A stretch of 64,000 nucleotides of DNA from contig LT606947.1 in assembly GCA_900095165.1 (NCBI GenBank), forward strand, positions 930,001-994,000. Reading direction: 5' to 3'. The DNA is from Polynucleobacter necessarius. Its GTDB lineage: Bacteria > Pseudomonadota > Gammaproteobacteria > Burkholderiales > Burkholderiaceae. Below, piece after piece: positions 1-9,894 of this stretch. A program made the position numbers and the translations under genes. Within the stretch, counting starts at the first letter, position 1; the number at the start of each line of letters is the position of its first letter. The notes beneath the pieces were generated by a model. It searched no databases and was not told the DNA's origin. It worked only from the letters and a program-made list of their open reading frames with translations.

Positions 1-399
1 ACCTTCGCGCTCCAGCTCACGGCAAGTATCTAAAGTTGCCTTATGCTCAGTCTTCACGGTAATGATGTGATTACCGCGATCTTTATAAAAGTGGGCGGCA
101 CCTTTGAGTGCCAAGTTAATACTTTCAGTTGCACCGCTAGTAAATACGATCTCTCTTGGATCCGCGTGAACTAACTGGGCAACTTCTGAACGCGCCCACT
201 CAACTGCCTCTTCTGCAGCCCAACCGTAGGCATGACTACGAGATGCCGCATTACCAAACTGCTCGCGCAAGTAAGGCAACATCTTATCCACTACACGCGG
301 ATCAATCGGCGTGGTAGCTGAGTAGTCCATATATACCGGGAAGTGTTTGGGACTAAACATCGGTATCGGCTGTTGAGGAATGTCTTGTGGTGTGTTCAT
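1..399 (-). CDS. iscS: Cysteine desulfurase IscS, N-terminal part (truncated by window edge)
   Basis: The first 133 codons are present and run off the left edge. IscS is a PLP enzyme that takes sulfur from cysteine for Fe-S cluster assembly in the cytoplasm. The translation shows the class V aminotransferase N-terminus: [14 protein letters not shown], then [15 protein letters not shown] and the [10 protein letters not shown] segment that contains the PLP-stacking His. The PLP lysine and the mobile Cys loop lie outside the window. It sits 38 bases downstream of iscR on the same strand, as in isc operons, so it is probably repressed by IscR. The ATG at 399 is the only reasonable start. Confidence 0.93.
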   Translation of the reverse strand, partial: MNTPQDIPQQPIPMFSPKHFPVYMDYSATTPIDPRVVDKMLPYLREQFGNAASRSHAYGWAAEEAVEWARSEVAQLVHADPREIVFTSGATESINLALKGAAHFYKDRGNHIITVKTEHKATLDTCRELEREG

Positions 400-437
400 T
401 TTTTACTTATCGATAAATAGACTCAGAAGTTATTGAC

Positions 438-1007
438 TTAACTTTGCTGAGCTAGGTTAAAAACAGAATTCACAAGAGGTCGCTTTGGAGCGACTTCTTT
501 TACTGCGGTAACTGCTGATGCCGGCTTTTCTGCCTTAACACTTTCAGTCTTGATTTTCTTAGAGCGCAAATCATGCAATACGATTCCACGTCCAGATTGC
601 CGTTGCACCAAGTCACGCAATGACACGGAACTCAGGTGCTCCACCATCTTGGCATTCAGGTTTGACCAAAGATCATGAGTCATACAACGCCCATGATTTT
701 CTTCATCGCTATGGCAATTGCCTTTGCCACCACATTGGGTTGCATCTAAGGGCTCATCCACGGCCACAATAATGTCGGCCACACTAATGTCTTCTGACTT
801 GCGGGCTAGGGTGTAACCACCGCCAGGACCGCGAGTACTCTCAACAATATTGAAACGGCGTAATTTGCCGAACAACTGCTCTAAGTAAGACAGGGAAATC
901 TTCTGTCTTTGGCTAATTCCGGCCAAAGTTACAGGCCCGTGCGTCTCGCGCAGGGCTAAATCAATCATTGCGGTTACTGCAAAACGGCCTTTGGTTGTAA
1001 GTCTCAT
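438..1007 (-). CDS. iscR: Fe-S cluster-sensing Rrf2-family regulator IscR
   Basis: Cytoplasmic winged-helix regulator that represses the isc operon when it holds a [2Fe-2S] cluster. The N-terminal HTH (MRLTTKGRFAVTAMIDLA) and the wing segment RGPGGGYTLAR are typical. Candidate cluster ligands are Cys92, Cys98, Cys108 and His111. The last Cys spacing is four residues longer than in E. coli IscR (C92, C98, C104, H107). The protein has 189 residues, with a C-terminal tail longer than in E. coli. It is the first gene of the operon with iscS, and a candidate IscR site lies upstream. Confidence 0.93.
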   Translation of the reverse strand: MRLTTKGRFAVTAMIDLALRETHGPVTLAGISQRQKISLSYLEQLFGKLRRFNIVESTRGPGGGYTLARKSEDISVADIIVAVDEPLDATQCGGKGNCHSDEENHGRCMTHDLWSNLNAKMVEHLSSVSLRDLVQRQSGRGIVLHDLRSKKIKTESVKAEKPASAVTAVKEVAPKRPLVNSVFNLAQQS

Positions 1008-1055
1008 ATGTCACCTTGGTAATGGATTGTTATGGACAGCTAACAGTCGGGCGGG

Positions 1056-1082
1056 TAATACCCGACCATTCCGCTCAACTTT
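1056..1082 (-). promoter_or_regulatory. Candidate IscR type 1 operator upstream of iscR
   Basis: Read on the minus strand, the segment contains GTTGAGCGG then GGTCGGGTATT. This resembles the E. coli type 1 IscR site (GTTGAC...GTCGGGTAT) from memory. It lies about 50-75 bases upstream of the iscR start, where autorepression would act. The match is by eye and no matrix score was computed. Confidence 0.4.
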
Positions 1083-1121
1083 ACCATATACCCAACTAAT
1101 CTGCTCAGGATTAAAACAGCC

Positions 1122-3275
1122 CTAGATAGCATCCCTGGAGCGCGCCCCAAAAGCCATTTCCTTAACCTTAGTAAGGCGATCACGGGTAGCTGCAGCCTTC
1201 TCAAACTCTAAATTCTTAGCCTCAGAGTTCATCTGCTTCTCCAAGCGCTTGATTTCGCCCGCCAGGTCCTTCTCGCTCATATTCTCGTAGCGAGCCCGCT
1301 CCTGCTCCACCTGCATCTCAGAGCGCTTCTCCTTGACGTCATAGACCCCATCAATAATGTCTTTAATGCGCTTTTGAACGCCACGAGGTTCAATCCCATT
1401 GGCCTTGTTAAAGGCGATTTGCTTGGTTCGGCGACGCTCAGTTTCCCCCATCGCCCGCTTCATGGAATTGGTAATGCGATCGGCATACAAAATCGCCTTA
1501 CCTTTGACGTTCCGTGCTGCCCTACCAATCGTCTGAATCAAGCTGCGCTCAGAACGCAAGAAGCCTTCTTTATCCGCATCCAAGATAGCCACCAGTGAAA
1601 CCTCCGGAATATCCAAGCCCTCGCGCAATAAATTAATGCCGACCAAAACATCGAAGACGCCTAAGCGTAAATCGCGCAGAATTTCTACACGCTCTACCGT
1701 ATCAATATCCGAATGCACGTAGCGTACCTTTACCCCGTTATCAGATAAATAATCAGTAAGTTGTTCAGCCATGCGTTTTGTTAGCACGGTCACCAAGACA
1801 CGTTCATGCACTTTGACTCGTTCATGAATCTGATTTAATAAATCATCTACTTGTGTGCTTGCTGGCAACACTTCAATTTCTGGATCGATTAATCCAGTTG
1901 GTCTAGCAACTTGCTCTACAACTTGTCCCGTGTGCGTATTTTCATAATCAGCAGGTGTTGCAGAAACGAAAACTGTTTGACGCATCTTGGTTTCAAACTC
2001 AGTGAACTTGAGTGGGCGGTTATCCATTGCCGAAGGCAAGCGGAAACCAAATTCAACCAAAGTATGTTTTCGTGACTTATCCCCGTTGTACATGGCATTC
2101 AGCTGGCCAATCAGAACATGACTCTCATCTAAGAACATCAAAGCATCATTTGGTAAGTAGTCCACCAAGGTAGGCGGAGCCTCACCAGGCATGGCACCAG
2201 AGAGGTGACGGGAGTAGTTCTCAATACCCTTACAAAACCCTAATTCATTGAGCATCTCCAAATCAAAGCGTGTGCGCTGCTCCAAACGTTGCACCTCAAC
2301 TAGCTTGCCATCTTTAACGAATTCATCTAAACGAGTGCGCAATTCCGCCTTAATCGTTTCAATCGCTTTAAGAACTGTATCGCGCGGTGTAACGTAATGC
2401 GAACTTGGGTAGACAGTAAAGCGAGGGATTTTTTGACGAATTCTTCCAGTGAGTGGATCAAAGAATTGCAAGCTCTCGATGACATCATCAAAGAGTTCGA
2501 CGCGCACGGCTAATTCGTTATGCTCAGCTGGGAAAATGTCAATTGTGTCGCCCCGCACTCTAAACACACCGCGCTTGAAATCAGTTTCGTTACGGTCATA
2601 TTGCATTGCAATTAAGCGCATCAAAATATCGCGCTGACTCATCTTGTCGCCAGGACGTAAAGTCATCACCATACTGTGATAGTCGCCGGGATTACCAATA
2701 CCGTAAATTGCGGAAACGGTTGCTACGATGATGACATCACGTCTCTCCAATAAGCTCTTGGTAGCGGATAGTCGCATTTGCTCAATGTGCTCATTGATGG
2801 ATAAATCCTTTTCAATAAACAAATCCCGCGTCGGGACATAAGCCTCTGGCTGATAGTAATCGTAGTAACTAACGAAATACTCCACCGCATTTTTGGGGAA
2901 AAACTCCCGAAATTCACTATAGAGCTGAGCGGCTAAGGTCTTATTAGGGGCAAAAATAATGGCTGGACGACCAGTTTTGGCAATCACATTGGCCATCGTG
3001 AAGGTTTTGCCCGAGCCAGTGACGCCTAAAAGGGTCTGAAAGGTCAATCCATCCTCAATTCCTGCCACTAAAGCATCAATTGCAGCCGGTTGATCTCCTG
3101 CGGGCGGAAATGGCTGGTATAGCTGAAACGATGAATCTGGGAAGGAAACGAACTTAGCTGGATCCAGGTCGTGCCCTACCTCGCCCAAAGGATCAGCTAT
3201 AGGGCTTTTCTTGTTTTCAGCGACTTTGGAATTTGAGGAAGTTTTAGGCAACTTAGGGGGCATCTCAGCTATCAT
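1122..3275 (-). CDS. uvrB: Excinuclease ABC subunit B
   Basis: Damage-verifying helicase-like subunit of nucleotide excision repair, acting with UvrA and UvrC. Walker A GVTGSGKT, the beta-hairpin segment [17 protein letters not shown], the helicase motif QTIGRAARN and a C-terminal UVR motif ([19 protein letters not shown]) are all present. The frame opens at a TTG at 3314. I chose the ATG at 3275 (717 residues); an ATG at 3263 is also possible, because the first 18 codons do not look like UvrB and no start has a strong ribosome site. The stop is TAG. It is divergent from the aminotransferase gene at 3447. Confidence 0.93.
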   Translation of the reverse strand: MIAEMPPKLPKTSSNSKVAENKKSPIADPLGEVGHDLDPAKFVSFPDSSFQLYQPFPPAGDQPAAIDALVAGIEDGLTFQTLLGVTGSGKTFTMANVIAKTGRPAIIFAPNKTLAAQLYSEFREFFPKNAVEYFVSYYDYYQPEAYVPTRDLFIEKDLSINEHIEQMRLSATKSLLERRDVIIVATVSAIYGIGNPGDYHSMVMTLRPGDKMSQRDILMRLIAMQYDRNETDFKRGVFRVRGDTIDIFPAEHNELAVRVELFDDVIESLQFFDPLTGRIRQKIPRFTVYPSSHYVTPRDTVLKAIETIKAELRTRLDEFVKDGKLVEVQRLEQRTRFDLEMLNELGFCKGIENYSRHLSGAMPGEAPPTLVDYLPNDALMFLDESHVLIGQLNAMYNGDKSRKHTLVEFGFRLPSAMDNRPLKFTEFETKMRQTVFVSATPADYENTHTGQVVEQVARPTGLIDPEIEVLPASTQVDDLLNQIHERVKVHERVLVTVLTKRMAEQLTDYLSDNGVKVRYVHSDIDTVERVEILRDLRLGVFDVLVGINLLREGLDIPEVSLVAILDADKEGFLRSERSLIQTIGRAARNVKGKAILYADRITNSMKRAMGETERRRTKQIAFNKANGIEPRGVQKRIKDIIDGVYDVKEKRSEMQVEQERARYENMSEKDLAGEIKRLEKQMNSEAKNLEFEKAAATRDRLTKVKEMAFGARSRDAI

Positions 3276-3280
3276 TTCAT

Positions 3281-3300
3281 CTGTGACTGTTAGTTCACAG
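3281..3300. promoter_or_regulatory. Inverted repeat in front of uvrB
   Basis: CTGTGA, eight bases, TCACAG: a perfect 6-bp inverted repeat just upstream of the preferred uvrB ATG. It is not a canonical LexA box (CTGT-N8-ACAG) nor a canonical CRP site (TGTGA-N6-TCACA). It could be an operator or chance. Confidence 0.25.
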
Positions 3301-3446
3301 CGAATTTTGTACAAACATTGATTTTACCGTTTTTATTTGGAAATAGTTGAATCTAGCCTCAAAAACAGCCATTTAAAGTAAATTTAACTGAATTTAACGT
3401 AAATTAATCCCGAAATACCTCATTAACCACCCTTTTCGACCCTCAA

Positions 3447-4646
3447 ATGAACCTTTTCACCTCAGTCCAGCTAGCCCCTAAAGATCCTATTTTTGGCCTC
3501 ACAGAAGCCTATGTCGCCGATCAACGCGCAGACAAGGTTAACCTGGGTGTTGGTGTGTACTACACCGATGAGGGCAAGGTACCTCTTTTGAAGGCGGTTA
3601 TTAAAGCCGAGGAAGCAATTGTTGCAAAGCACTCTCCTCGCAGCTACATTCCGATTGAAGGTCCAAACCCATACAACAGCGCGGTACAAAACCTATTGTT
3701 CGGCGCTGATTCTTCCCTCATTAAAGATGGTCGCGTTGTTACTGCTGAGTGCCTTGGTGGGACCGGTGCGTTACGCGTTGGCGCAGACTTTATCAAGCGT
3801 CTCAATTTAAATGCGCCTTGCGCTATTAGTAATCCAACTTGGGAAAACCACCGCGGCATTTTTGAATCCGCAGGATTTGAAGTAGTTGAGTACACCTACT
3901 TCGACGGCAAAACTCGTGGCGTTGATTTTGATGGCATGGTGAAGTCACTAGAGTCTTTCTCTAAGTTCACCACCGTACTACTCCATGCTTGCTGCCATAA
4001 CCCAACTGGCGCCGACATCACTGAAGTGCAATGGCGTCAAGTAATTGAGATTTGCAAAGCAAAAGAATTGATTCCGTTCTTGGATATGGCTTACCAAGGC
4101 TTTGCCGCTGGTATTGAGCAAGACGGCATTGCAGTGCGCTTGTTCGCAGAATCTGGAATGTCTTTCTTTGTGTCGAGCTCTTTCTCCAAATCATTCTCAC
4201 TCTATGGTGAGCGTGTTGGTGCTTTGTCTATCGTGACCCAAAGCAAAGATGAATCTACTCGCGTGCTGTCTCAATTGAAGCGTGTGATTCGCACAAACTA
4301 CTCCAACCCTCCAACTCATGGTGCTGCGATTACAGCTGCCGTTCTGAATTCACCGGAACTAAGAAAGCTTTGGGAGGATGAATTAGTCGAAATGCGTGAT
4401 CGCATTAAAGCAATGCGTCAGAGGCTTGTGCAAAAACTCGCTGCAGCTGGCGTAAAGCAAGATTTTGCATTTATTGAGGCTCAGCGCGGCATGTTCTCTT
4501 ACTCCGGACTAAGCGCCGAGCAAGTAGAGCGTTTACAAAAAGAAGATGGTATTTACGCCCTCTCCACTGGTCGTATTTGTGTGGCCGCTCTCAATACTAA
4601 AAATATTGATAAGGTAGCTCAAGCGATAGCCCGTGTACTGGCGTAA
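3447..4646 (+). CDS. Class I aspartate/aromatic amino acid aminotransferase
   Basis: PLP enzyme of the AspC/TyrB subgroup that moves amino groups between aspartate, tyrosine or phenylalanine and 2-oxoacids. The PLP lysine is Lys248 in SSSFSKSFSLYGERVG. CHNPTGAD (around residues 183-190) and the C-terminal substrate-binding Arg region (TGRICVAALN) are present. The length of 399 residues is normal. The sequence alone does not separate AspC from TyrB specificity, so no symbol is given. It is divergent from uvrB and stands 42 bases before the broken phaZ. Confidence 0.92.
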   Translation: MNLFTSVQLAPKDPIFGLTEAYVADQRADKVNLGVGVYYTDEGKVPLLKAVIKAEEAIVAKHSPRSYIPIEGPNPYNSAVQNLLFGADSSLIKDGRVVTAECLGGTGALRVGADFIKRLNLNAPCAISNPTWENHRGIFESAGFEVVEYTYFDGKTRGVDFDGMVKSLESFSKFTTVLLHACCHNPTGADITEVQWRQVIEICKAKELIPFLDMAYQGFAAGIEQDGIAVRLFAESGMSFFVSSSFSKSFSLYGERVGALSIVTQSKDESTRVLSQLKRVIRTNYSNPPTHGAAITAAVLNSPELRKLWEDELVEMRDRIKAMRQRLVQKLAAAGVKQDFAFIEAQRGMFSYSGLSAEQVERLQKEDGIYALSTGRICVAALNTKNIDKVAQAIARVLA

Positions 4647-4688
4647 AAGCCCGTAATAAACAGTTACACTGCATTATCAGGAGGCAAC

Positions 4689-5987
4689 ATGCTATATCAG
4701 TTACATGAATTTCAAAAAGCTTTACTTCAACCGGTAAGCTCATGGGCTCGAGCAGCATCTGAGGTATTTATTAATGCTTCCAATCCCGCATCAAAGGTTC
4801 CAGGTTCGGATCGCTTAGCTGCTAGCTATGAGCTTTTATACCGCCTAAGTAAAAACTATAAGAAACCCGAGTTTGGTATTCGCGCTGTACAAGCGCATGG
4901 TCGCGAAATAGCGATTCATGAGAGAACCATCATAGCTAAGCCATTTTGCAACCTCATTCGTTTCAAGCGCTTCTCCGATGATCTTGATGTCATCAAGAAG
5001 CTGAAAGATGATCCAGCAGTCTTAGTCGTTGCACCACTATCTGGACACCACTCCACTTTGTTGCGTGACACTGTGCGCACACTATTGCAAGACCACAAGG
5101 TTTACATTACTGATTGGATCGATGCACGTATTGTTCCAGTCGATGCAGGTGATTTTGGTCTTGATGATTACGCTCACTATGTTCAAGATTTCATCCGCGC
5201 GATTGGTGCAGAAAACTTACATGTGATCTCCGTCTGCCAACCAACCGTTCCTACATTAGGCGCAATCTCCTTAATGGCCTCTGCCGGAGAAAAAACACCG
5301 GCCTCCATGATCATGATGGGCGGCCCAATTGATGCACGCAAATCTCCAACTGCTGTTAATAATTTAGCCGATCAAAAGTCTTATGATTGGTTTGAAAGCC
5401 ATGTAATTTACAAAGTACCGCCAAGTTACCCAGGTGCTGGCCGTAAGGTGTATCCAGGTTTCTTGCAACACACTGGTTTTATTGCAATGAACCCCCAGAA
5501 CCACTTGCAGTCACACTAGGATTATTTCCAAAACTTAGTACGTGGCGATGAGCAGGATGCCGAAGCCCACATTCGTTTCTATGATGAGTACAACGCTGTT
5601 CTGGATATGGATGCGAAGTTTTACTTAGACACCATTAAGACCGTCTTCCAAGACTACTCATTACCAAATGGCACTTGGACAGTTGCAGGCGATCTAGTCA
5701 AGCCACAGGATATTAAGAAAACCGCCATTCTTACTGTTGAAGGTGAGTTGGACGACATCTCTGGTAGTGGACAAACTCGCTCAGCACATGCATTGTGTGC
5801 AGGCATTCCTAAGGCCGATAAAGACCATTACGAAGTTGCTGGCGCTAGTCACTATGGCATCTTCTCTGGCCGTCGTTGGCGTGAGAAGGTGTACCCAAAA
5901 ATTAAATCGTTTATTCGTGAGCACCAAGGTGTTCAGAAAAAAACAAAGGTCAGACCCCCAAAGCTGGGCTCTAAGAAAGCTGTATAA
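4689..5987 (+). pseudogene. phaZ: Intracellular poly(3-hydroxybutyrate) depolymerase, interrupted by an in-frame TAG
   Basis: The reading frame is colinear with the PhaZ1 family over 432 codons, but codon 277 (5517-5519) is TAG. The catalytic triad known for the Ralstonia eutropha enzyme is at identical numbers: Cys183 (SVCQPTVP) before the stop, Asp355 (EGELDD) and His388 (ASHYGIF) after it. There is therefore no other insertion or deletion. Flanking residues are HLQSH before and DYFQNLVRGD after; I expect Lys or Gln at this place. Without readthrough the product lacks two of three catalytic residues. A good ribosome site (AGGAGG) precedes the ATG. The role would be mobilising stored PHB in the cytoplasm. 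Confidence 0.88.
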
Positions 5988-6041
5988 ACCAGCGGCGCAA
6001 CTTTCAGGTCGCGCTTCTAGCTTTAGGGCGCCTTAATTGCA

Positions 6042-6734
6042 ATGAATATCAGACAGACGAAAGAACTTGCTAATCGTCTCGAGGATATTCTTCCTCAAAC
6101 CCAATGCACCAAATGCAGCTACCCAGACTGCAGAGCCTATGCAGAAGCAATGGCAATGGGTGAGGCCTTACCCAATCGCTGCCCTCCTGGTGACGTAGAG
6201 GGCATTCAAAGACTCAGCGCTATCCTTGCCCTCATCTTCCCCCAGGATACTTTTGAACTGCACCCGCAGATTGATTCTGAATGCGGTATGGAACGTCCCA
6301 GGCCGCTAGCATTTATAGACCCTAAGACTTGCATTGGCTGCACCTTATGCATTCAGGCGTGTCCTGTAGACGCGATTGTGGGAGCCTCAAAACAAATGCA
6401 CGTGGTCTTGAGTAATTGGTGCACGGGTTGCGATCTGTGCATACCGCCCTGCCCTGTAGATTGCATCACCATGATTGATGTGACGGATGAGAAAACCGGC
6501 TGGGATGCTTGGTCACCAGAATTGGCAAAACTTGCACGCTCACGATATGAAACGCGTGATGCCCGACTGGATCGTGAACAGCGCGACAATGATGAGCGGC
6601 TAGCAAAGAAAGCCGCTGCCAAATTAGCAATAGTCAATGCAGAGAGCCTAGATTCTGAAGCGGCTTCAAAAGAACAGGAACGAAAGCGCACCATCATCGC
6701 TGCTGTCATTGCGAGAGCCCAGCAAAAGAAATGA
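6042..6734 (+). CDS. rsxB: RsxB/RnfB-like iron-sulfur electron transfer protein
   Basis: Ferredoxin-like subunit of the Rnf/Rsx type. An N-terminal 4Fe-4S motif (CTKCSYPDC, with a later Cys in NRCPPG) is followed by two bacterial ferredoxin clusters, CIGCTLCIQACP and CTGCDLCIPPCP. A charged Ala/Lys-rich tail completes 230 residues. The N-terminal membrane anchor of classical RnfB is missing, so the protein looks soluble. The stop overlaps the nth start (ATGATGA), so the two are translationally coupled. In E. coli nth also ends the rsx operon, but no rsxA, C, D, G or E is present here, so the electron partner is unknown. Confidence 0.88.
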   Translation: MNIRQTKELANRLEDILPQTQCTKCSYPDCRAYAEAMAMGEALPNRCPPGDVEGIQRLSAILALIFPQDTFELHPQIDSECGMERPRPLAFIDPKTCIGCTLCIQACPVDAIVGASKQMHVVLSNWCTGCDLCIPPCPVDCITMIDVTDEKTGWDAWSPELAKLARSRYETRDARLDREQRDNDERLAKKAAAKLAIVNAESLDSEAASKEQERKRTIIAAVIARAQQKK

Positions 6735-7390
6735 TGAATCTCGAAAAGCGCCAAGCCTTCTTTGAGTTGCTCCGGGAAAATAATCCCCACCCAGAAACAG
6801 AACTGGAATACAGCTCCCCATTTGAATTACTCATTGCTGTTTTGCTATCTGCACAAGCCACTGACATTTCAGTGAATAAAGGTACACGCAAGCTATTTAA
6901 GATTGCCAATACGCCTCAAGCACTGTTGGATCTAGGTGAGGAAGGCGTTAAGCCCTTCATTCAGCACATTGGTTTATTCAATTCCAAAGGTAGGCATATC
7001 CAAGAAACCTGTCGGCTACTCCTTGAAAAACATGGCGGCGAAGTTCCGCAAAACAGGGTGGAACTAGAGGCACTGCCAGGCGTTGGCAGAAAGACTGCAA
7101 ACGTCATTCTCAACACGGCTTTTGGCCAACCCACCATGGCTGTTGACACCCATATCTTTAGGGTCTCAAACCGAACAGGCTTAGCGCCTGGCAAGGATGC
7201 TGTAAATGTAGAAGAGCAATTACTGAAGCGCGTTCCAAAAGAGTTTTTAATGGATGCTCACCATTGGCTTATTCTGCATGGTAGATATACCTGCAAGGCT
7301 CGTAACCCTGATTGCGAACAATGTATTGTTGAACCACTCTGTGGCTTTAAGCAAAAAACTGGCAAAGGAAAAGTTCGTGACAATATTTAA
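6731..7390 (+). CDS. nth: Endonuclease III (DNA glycosylase/AP lyase)
   Basis: Base-excision repair enzyme that removes oxidised pyrimidines. The helix-hairpin-helix LPGVGRKTANVIL holds the catalytic Lys121, and Asp139 follows in AVDTHIFRV. The 4Fe-4S loop C-x6-C-x2-C-x5-C (CKARNPDCEQCIVEPLC) is complete. Length is 219 residues. Two adjacent ATGs (6731 and 6734) overlap the rsxB stop. Its 3' end overlaps the DUF1841 gene by 14 bases, so rsxB, nth and DUF1841 look like one operon. Confidence 0.95.
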   Translation: MMNLEKRQAFFELLRENNPHPETELEYSSPFELLIAVLLSAQATDISVNKGTRKLFKIANTPQALLDLGEEGVKPFIQHIGLFNSKGRHIQETCRLLLEKHGGEVPQNRVELEALPGVGRKTANVILNTAFGQPTMAVDTHIFRVSNRTGLAPGKDAVNVEEQLLKRVPKEFLMDAHHWLILHGRYTCKARNPDCEQCIVEPLCGFKQKTGKGKVRDNI

Positions 7391-7808
7391 TCCCACTCGC
7401 GAAGAAGTGCGTCGCTTTTTCTGTGACACCTGGAAGAAGAAAACCGAGAACCATATTCTGACGCCAATGGAAATCATTGCTAGCGACTGGATGGTTGAGC
7501 ACCCGGAATATCATCCACTCCTATCGGATCCAGAAGGCGCAGCGGCACAAGACTACACACCAGAACGCGGCGAGACCAACCCCTTCCTTCATTTGTCAAT
7601 GCATCTCTCGATTAGCGAGCAAATCTCCATCGATCAACCGCCTGGCATTAAAGAGATCGCAGATACGTTATCGCAGAAGACGGGCTCAATGCATGAATCT
7701 CAGCATTTGATGATGGAATGCTTAGGGCAAGTGATGTGGGATGCGCAGCGTCAAGGGCAACCATTGCAACCAGACAAATATCTTGAAGCCTTGAAGAAGT
7801 TGGTTTAG
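7377..7808 (+). CDS. DUF1841 family protein
   Basis: 143 residues with the DUF1841 pattern: an N-terminal FNPTREEVRRFFCDTW, MTPMEIIASDWM-like helices, a middle LHLSMHLSISEQISIDQP and a C-terminal HLMMECLGQVMWDAQRQG. The function is unknown; the family is common in beta- and gammaproteobacteria. I chose the GTG at 7377 because an AGGAAAAG ribosome site precedes it and the family begins with this FNP segment. The frame is open further upstream but that part lies inside nth. The TAG stop overlaps the convergent HIT gene by four bases. Confidence 0.85.
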   Translation: MTIFNPTREEVRRFFCDTWKKKTENHILTPMEIIASDWMVEHPEYHPLLSDPEGAAAQDYTPERGETNPFLHLSMHLSISEQISIDQPPGIKEIADTLSQKTGSMHESQHLMMECLGQVMWDAQRQGQPLQPDKYLEALKKLV

Positions 7809-8245
7809 CAAAGCCCAGCTATTGCAGACTTAATCGCTGACGGCAACTCTTGGGCCATTTTTCTTCTTGCTTCTAAATTTGCCGCGGGAGTTTTCTGAAT
7901 TTTTTGAGACCAGGCCGACCCCGGAAAGAAAGCATCATCTTGATATCTAGGGATCACATGCCAATGGATATGAGGAACCATATTACCCAGCGCCGCAATA
8001 TTGATCTTGTCTGGGTGCATCACATGACGCACGGCCTCCTCCACCGCAAATACCAGCGACATAACGTGTTCGTGCTCGCCATGGCTCAGATCAGTCATTT
8101 CAGCAACATGACGATTCCAGATCACGCGGCAAAAACCAGGAAGATCGGGATCATTTACGAGGATGACACGGCAGTCATCGCCGCGCCAAATCAACTGCCC
8201 CTCTTCAGGCCTGAGCTCTTCTTTACAGAGTACGCAATTAGTCAT
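7805..8245 (-). CDS. HIT family nucleotide hydrolase
   Basis: Small cytoplasmic hydrolase of the histidine triad superfamily. The triad HIHWHVIPR is around residues 92-100, and an N-terminal CxxC (CVLCKEEL) is seen in many of these proteins. The family acts on AMP-linked or dinucleoside polyphosphate substrates; the substrate cannot be read from the sequence. Length is 146 residues. It is convergent with and overlaps the DUF1841 gene by four bases, and stands downstream of aceA on the same strand. Confidence 0.88.
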   Translation of the reverse strand: MTNCVLCKEELRPEEGQLIWRGDDCRVILVNDPDLPGFCRVIWNRHVAEMTDLSHGEHEHVMSLVFAVEEAVRHVMHPDKINIAALGNMVPHIHWHVIPRYQDDAFFPGSAWSQKIQKTPAANLEARRKMAQELPSAIKSAIAGLC

Positions 8246-8359
8246 GGGAAGAATGTATACGAAAACGGCATCTAAGTCACCCTTGTGGGGTAATTTAGAT
8301 GCCGGTACAGTAAGGACAGATTTTTACTATGCTGCTACTACGCACTACTTAGGGATTTC

Positions 8360-9649
8360 TTAGTGGAACTGCTCTTCTTCTGTAGAACCAGTCAACGCTA
8401 TTACTGAAGACTTACCACCTTGAATCACGGTAGTTACGTCATCGAAATAACCAGTACCAACTTCTTGCTGATGCGATACGAATGTGTAACCACGATCACG
8501 CGCAGCGAATTCTGGTTCTTGTACTTTCTCGATGTAAGCAGTCATACCGCGCTGCATGTAGTCTTGAGCCAAGTCGAACATGTTGTACCACATGGAGTGA
8601 ATACCAGCCAATATGATGAACTGATACTTGTAGCCCATTGCACCTAATTCGCGTTGGAACTTCGCAATAGTTGCGTCGTCCAAGTTTTTCTTCCAGTTGA
8701 AAGATGGTGAGCAGTTGTAAGCCAACATCTTGCCTGGGAACTTCGCACGAATTGCTTCAGCGAACTGACGAGCAAACTCGAGGTCAGGTGTACCAGTTTC
8801 ACACCAAACCATATCAGCGTATGCCAAACCACGGGAGATCGCTTGATCCAAGCCCTTACGTGTTTTGTAGGAGCCTTCAGCAGTACGCTCGCCTGTCAAG
8901 AATGGCTTGTCGTTTGCATCATAGTCAGATGTCAACAAATCAGCAGCCTCAGCATCAGTACGAGCCAAGATGATGGTTGGAACGCCCATAACGTCAGCAG
9001 CTAAACGTGCAGAGATCAATTTCTGAACAGATTCAGTAGTTGGCAACAATACCTTACCACCCAAGTGACCGCACTTCTTAACAGAAGAGAGTTGATCTTC
9101 GAAGTGAACACCAGCGGCGCCCTGCTTGATCAATGCCTTGCTTAATTCGAATGCATTCAATACGCCACCGAAACCAGCTTCAGCATCAGCAACGATTGGA
9201 GCAAAATACTCGATATAACCAGCGTCACCTTTGTTGATACCTTTGGCTGTTTGAATTTCATCGGCACGTTGGAATGAGTTGTTAATGCGCTCAACCATCT
9301 TAGGAACTGAGTCAACTGGATACAAAGATTGGTCCGGATACATTGCTGCGTATGAGTTATCGTCAGCCGCAACCTACCAACCTGACAAGTAAATAGCTTG
9401 AACGCCAGCTTTAACCTGTTGCATTGCCTGGCCACCAGTCAAAGCACCTAAACAGTTAACGTAAGCTTCGTTATTAACCAAGTCCCAGAGACGCTCTGCG
9501 CCATGCTTAGCTAATGTGTGCTCAATCTTCAATGAGCCGCGGAAACGAATGACGTCTTCAGCTGTGTAGCCACGTGTAATACCCTTCCAGCGCTGATTGG
9601 TATCCCAGTCTTTTTGTAATGCTGCGATTTCTGCTTTGCGATCTGCCAT
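8360..9649 (-). pseudogene. aceA: Isocitrate lyase, interrupted by an in-frame TAG
   Basis: The frame covers 429 codons of isocitrate lyase, the glyoxylate-shunt enzyme that splits isocitrate to succinate and glyoxylate. Codon 92 is TAG (9374-9376 on the plus strand). Residues 1-91 end with AIYLSGW, and after the stop the frame continues [14 protein letters not shown]; the family has Gln here (SGWQVAAD), so the change looks like CAG to TAG. The active-site segment KKCGHLGG (Cys193) and the rest of the barrel are intact. A restart at the ATG at 9343 would lack the N-terminal domain, so normal activity needs readthrough. An AGGGAGAAA ribosome site precedes the ATG. Confidence 0.92.
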
Positions 9650-9697
9650 GTTTTTCTCCCTAAGTTAAACAAGTACTTCAAGTATTTGAACATTCAA

Positions 9698-9718
9698 GTC
9701 TTATGTCTTATGTCTTAT
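9698..9718. repeat. Three tandem copies of a 7-base unit upstream of aceA
   Basis: GTCTTAT occurs three times without interruption, about 50-70 bases upstream of the aceA ATG in an AT-rich region. The whole 9650-9924 interval holds no gene that I can see and should contain the aceA promoter on the minus strand. Confidence 0.7.
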
Positions 9719-9894
9719 ATAAGAGTTTAAGGATCCAGGAAAAGCATGCAAGCATTATTTCAATATTTATTGAAAATAATTAGTTCAATTAATTCAAAGG
9801 TTTAAATAGAGTATTTTACAATATGAAATAAACATCCAAAGGGCGAAAACACCCCCAACTTGAAATGTTGCACTGCATTTTATATATGGGAATG

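Noticed and set aside
3281-3300. LexA box for uvrB
   Set aside because: Spacing between CTGT and ACAG is 6 or 12 bases, not 8; kept only as a generic inverted repeat.
6353-6790. 145-codon open frame antisense to rsxB
   Set aside because: It is fully opposite a gene with clear ferredoxin motifs and has no ribosome site or family resemblance; a shadow frame.
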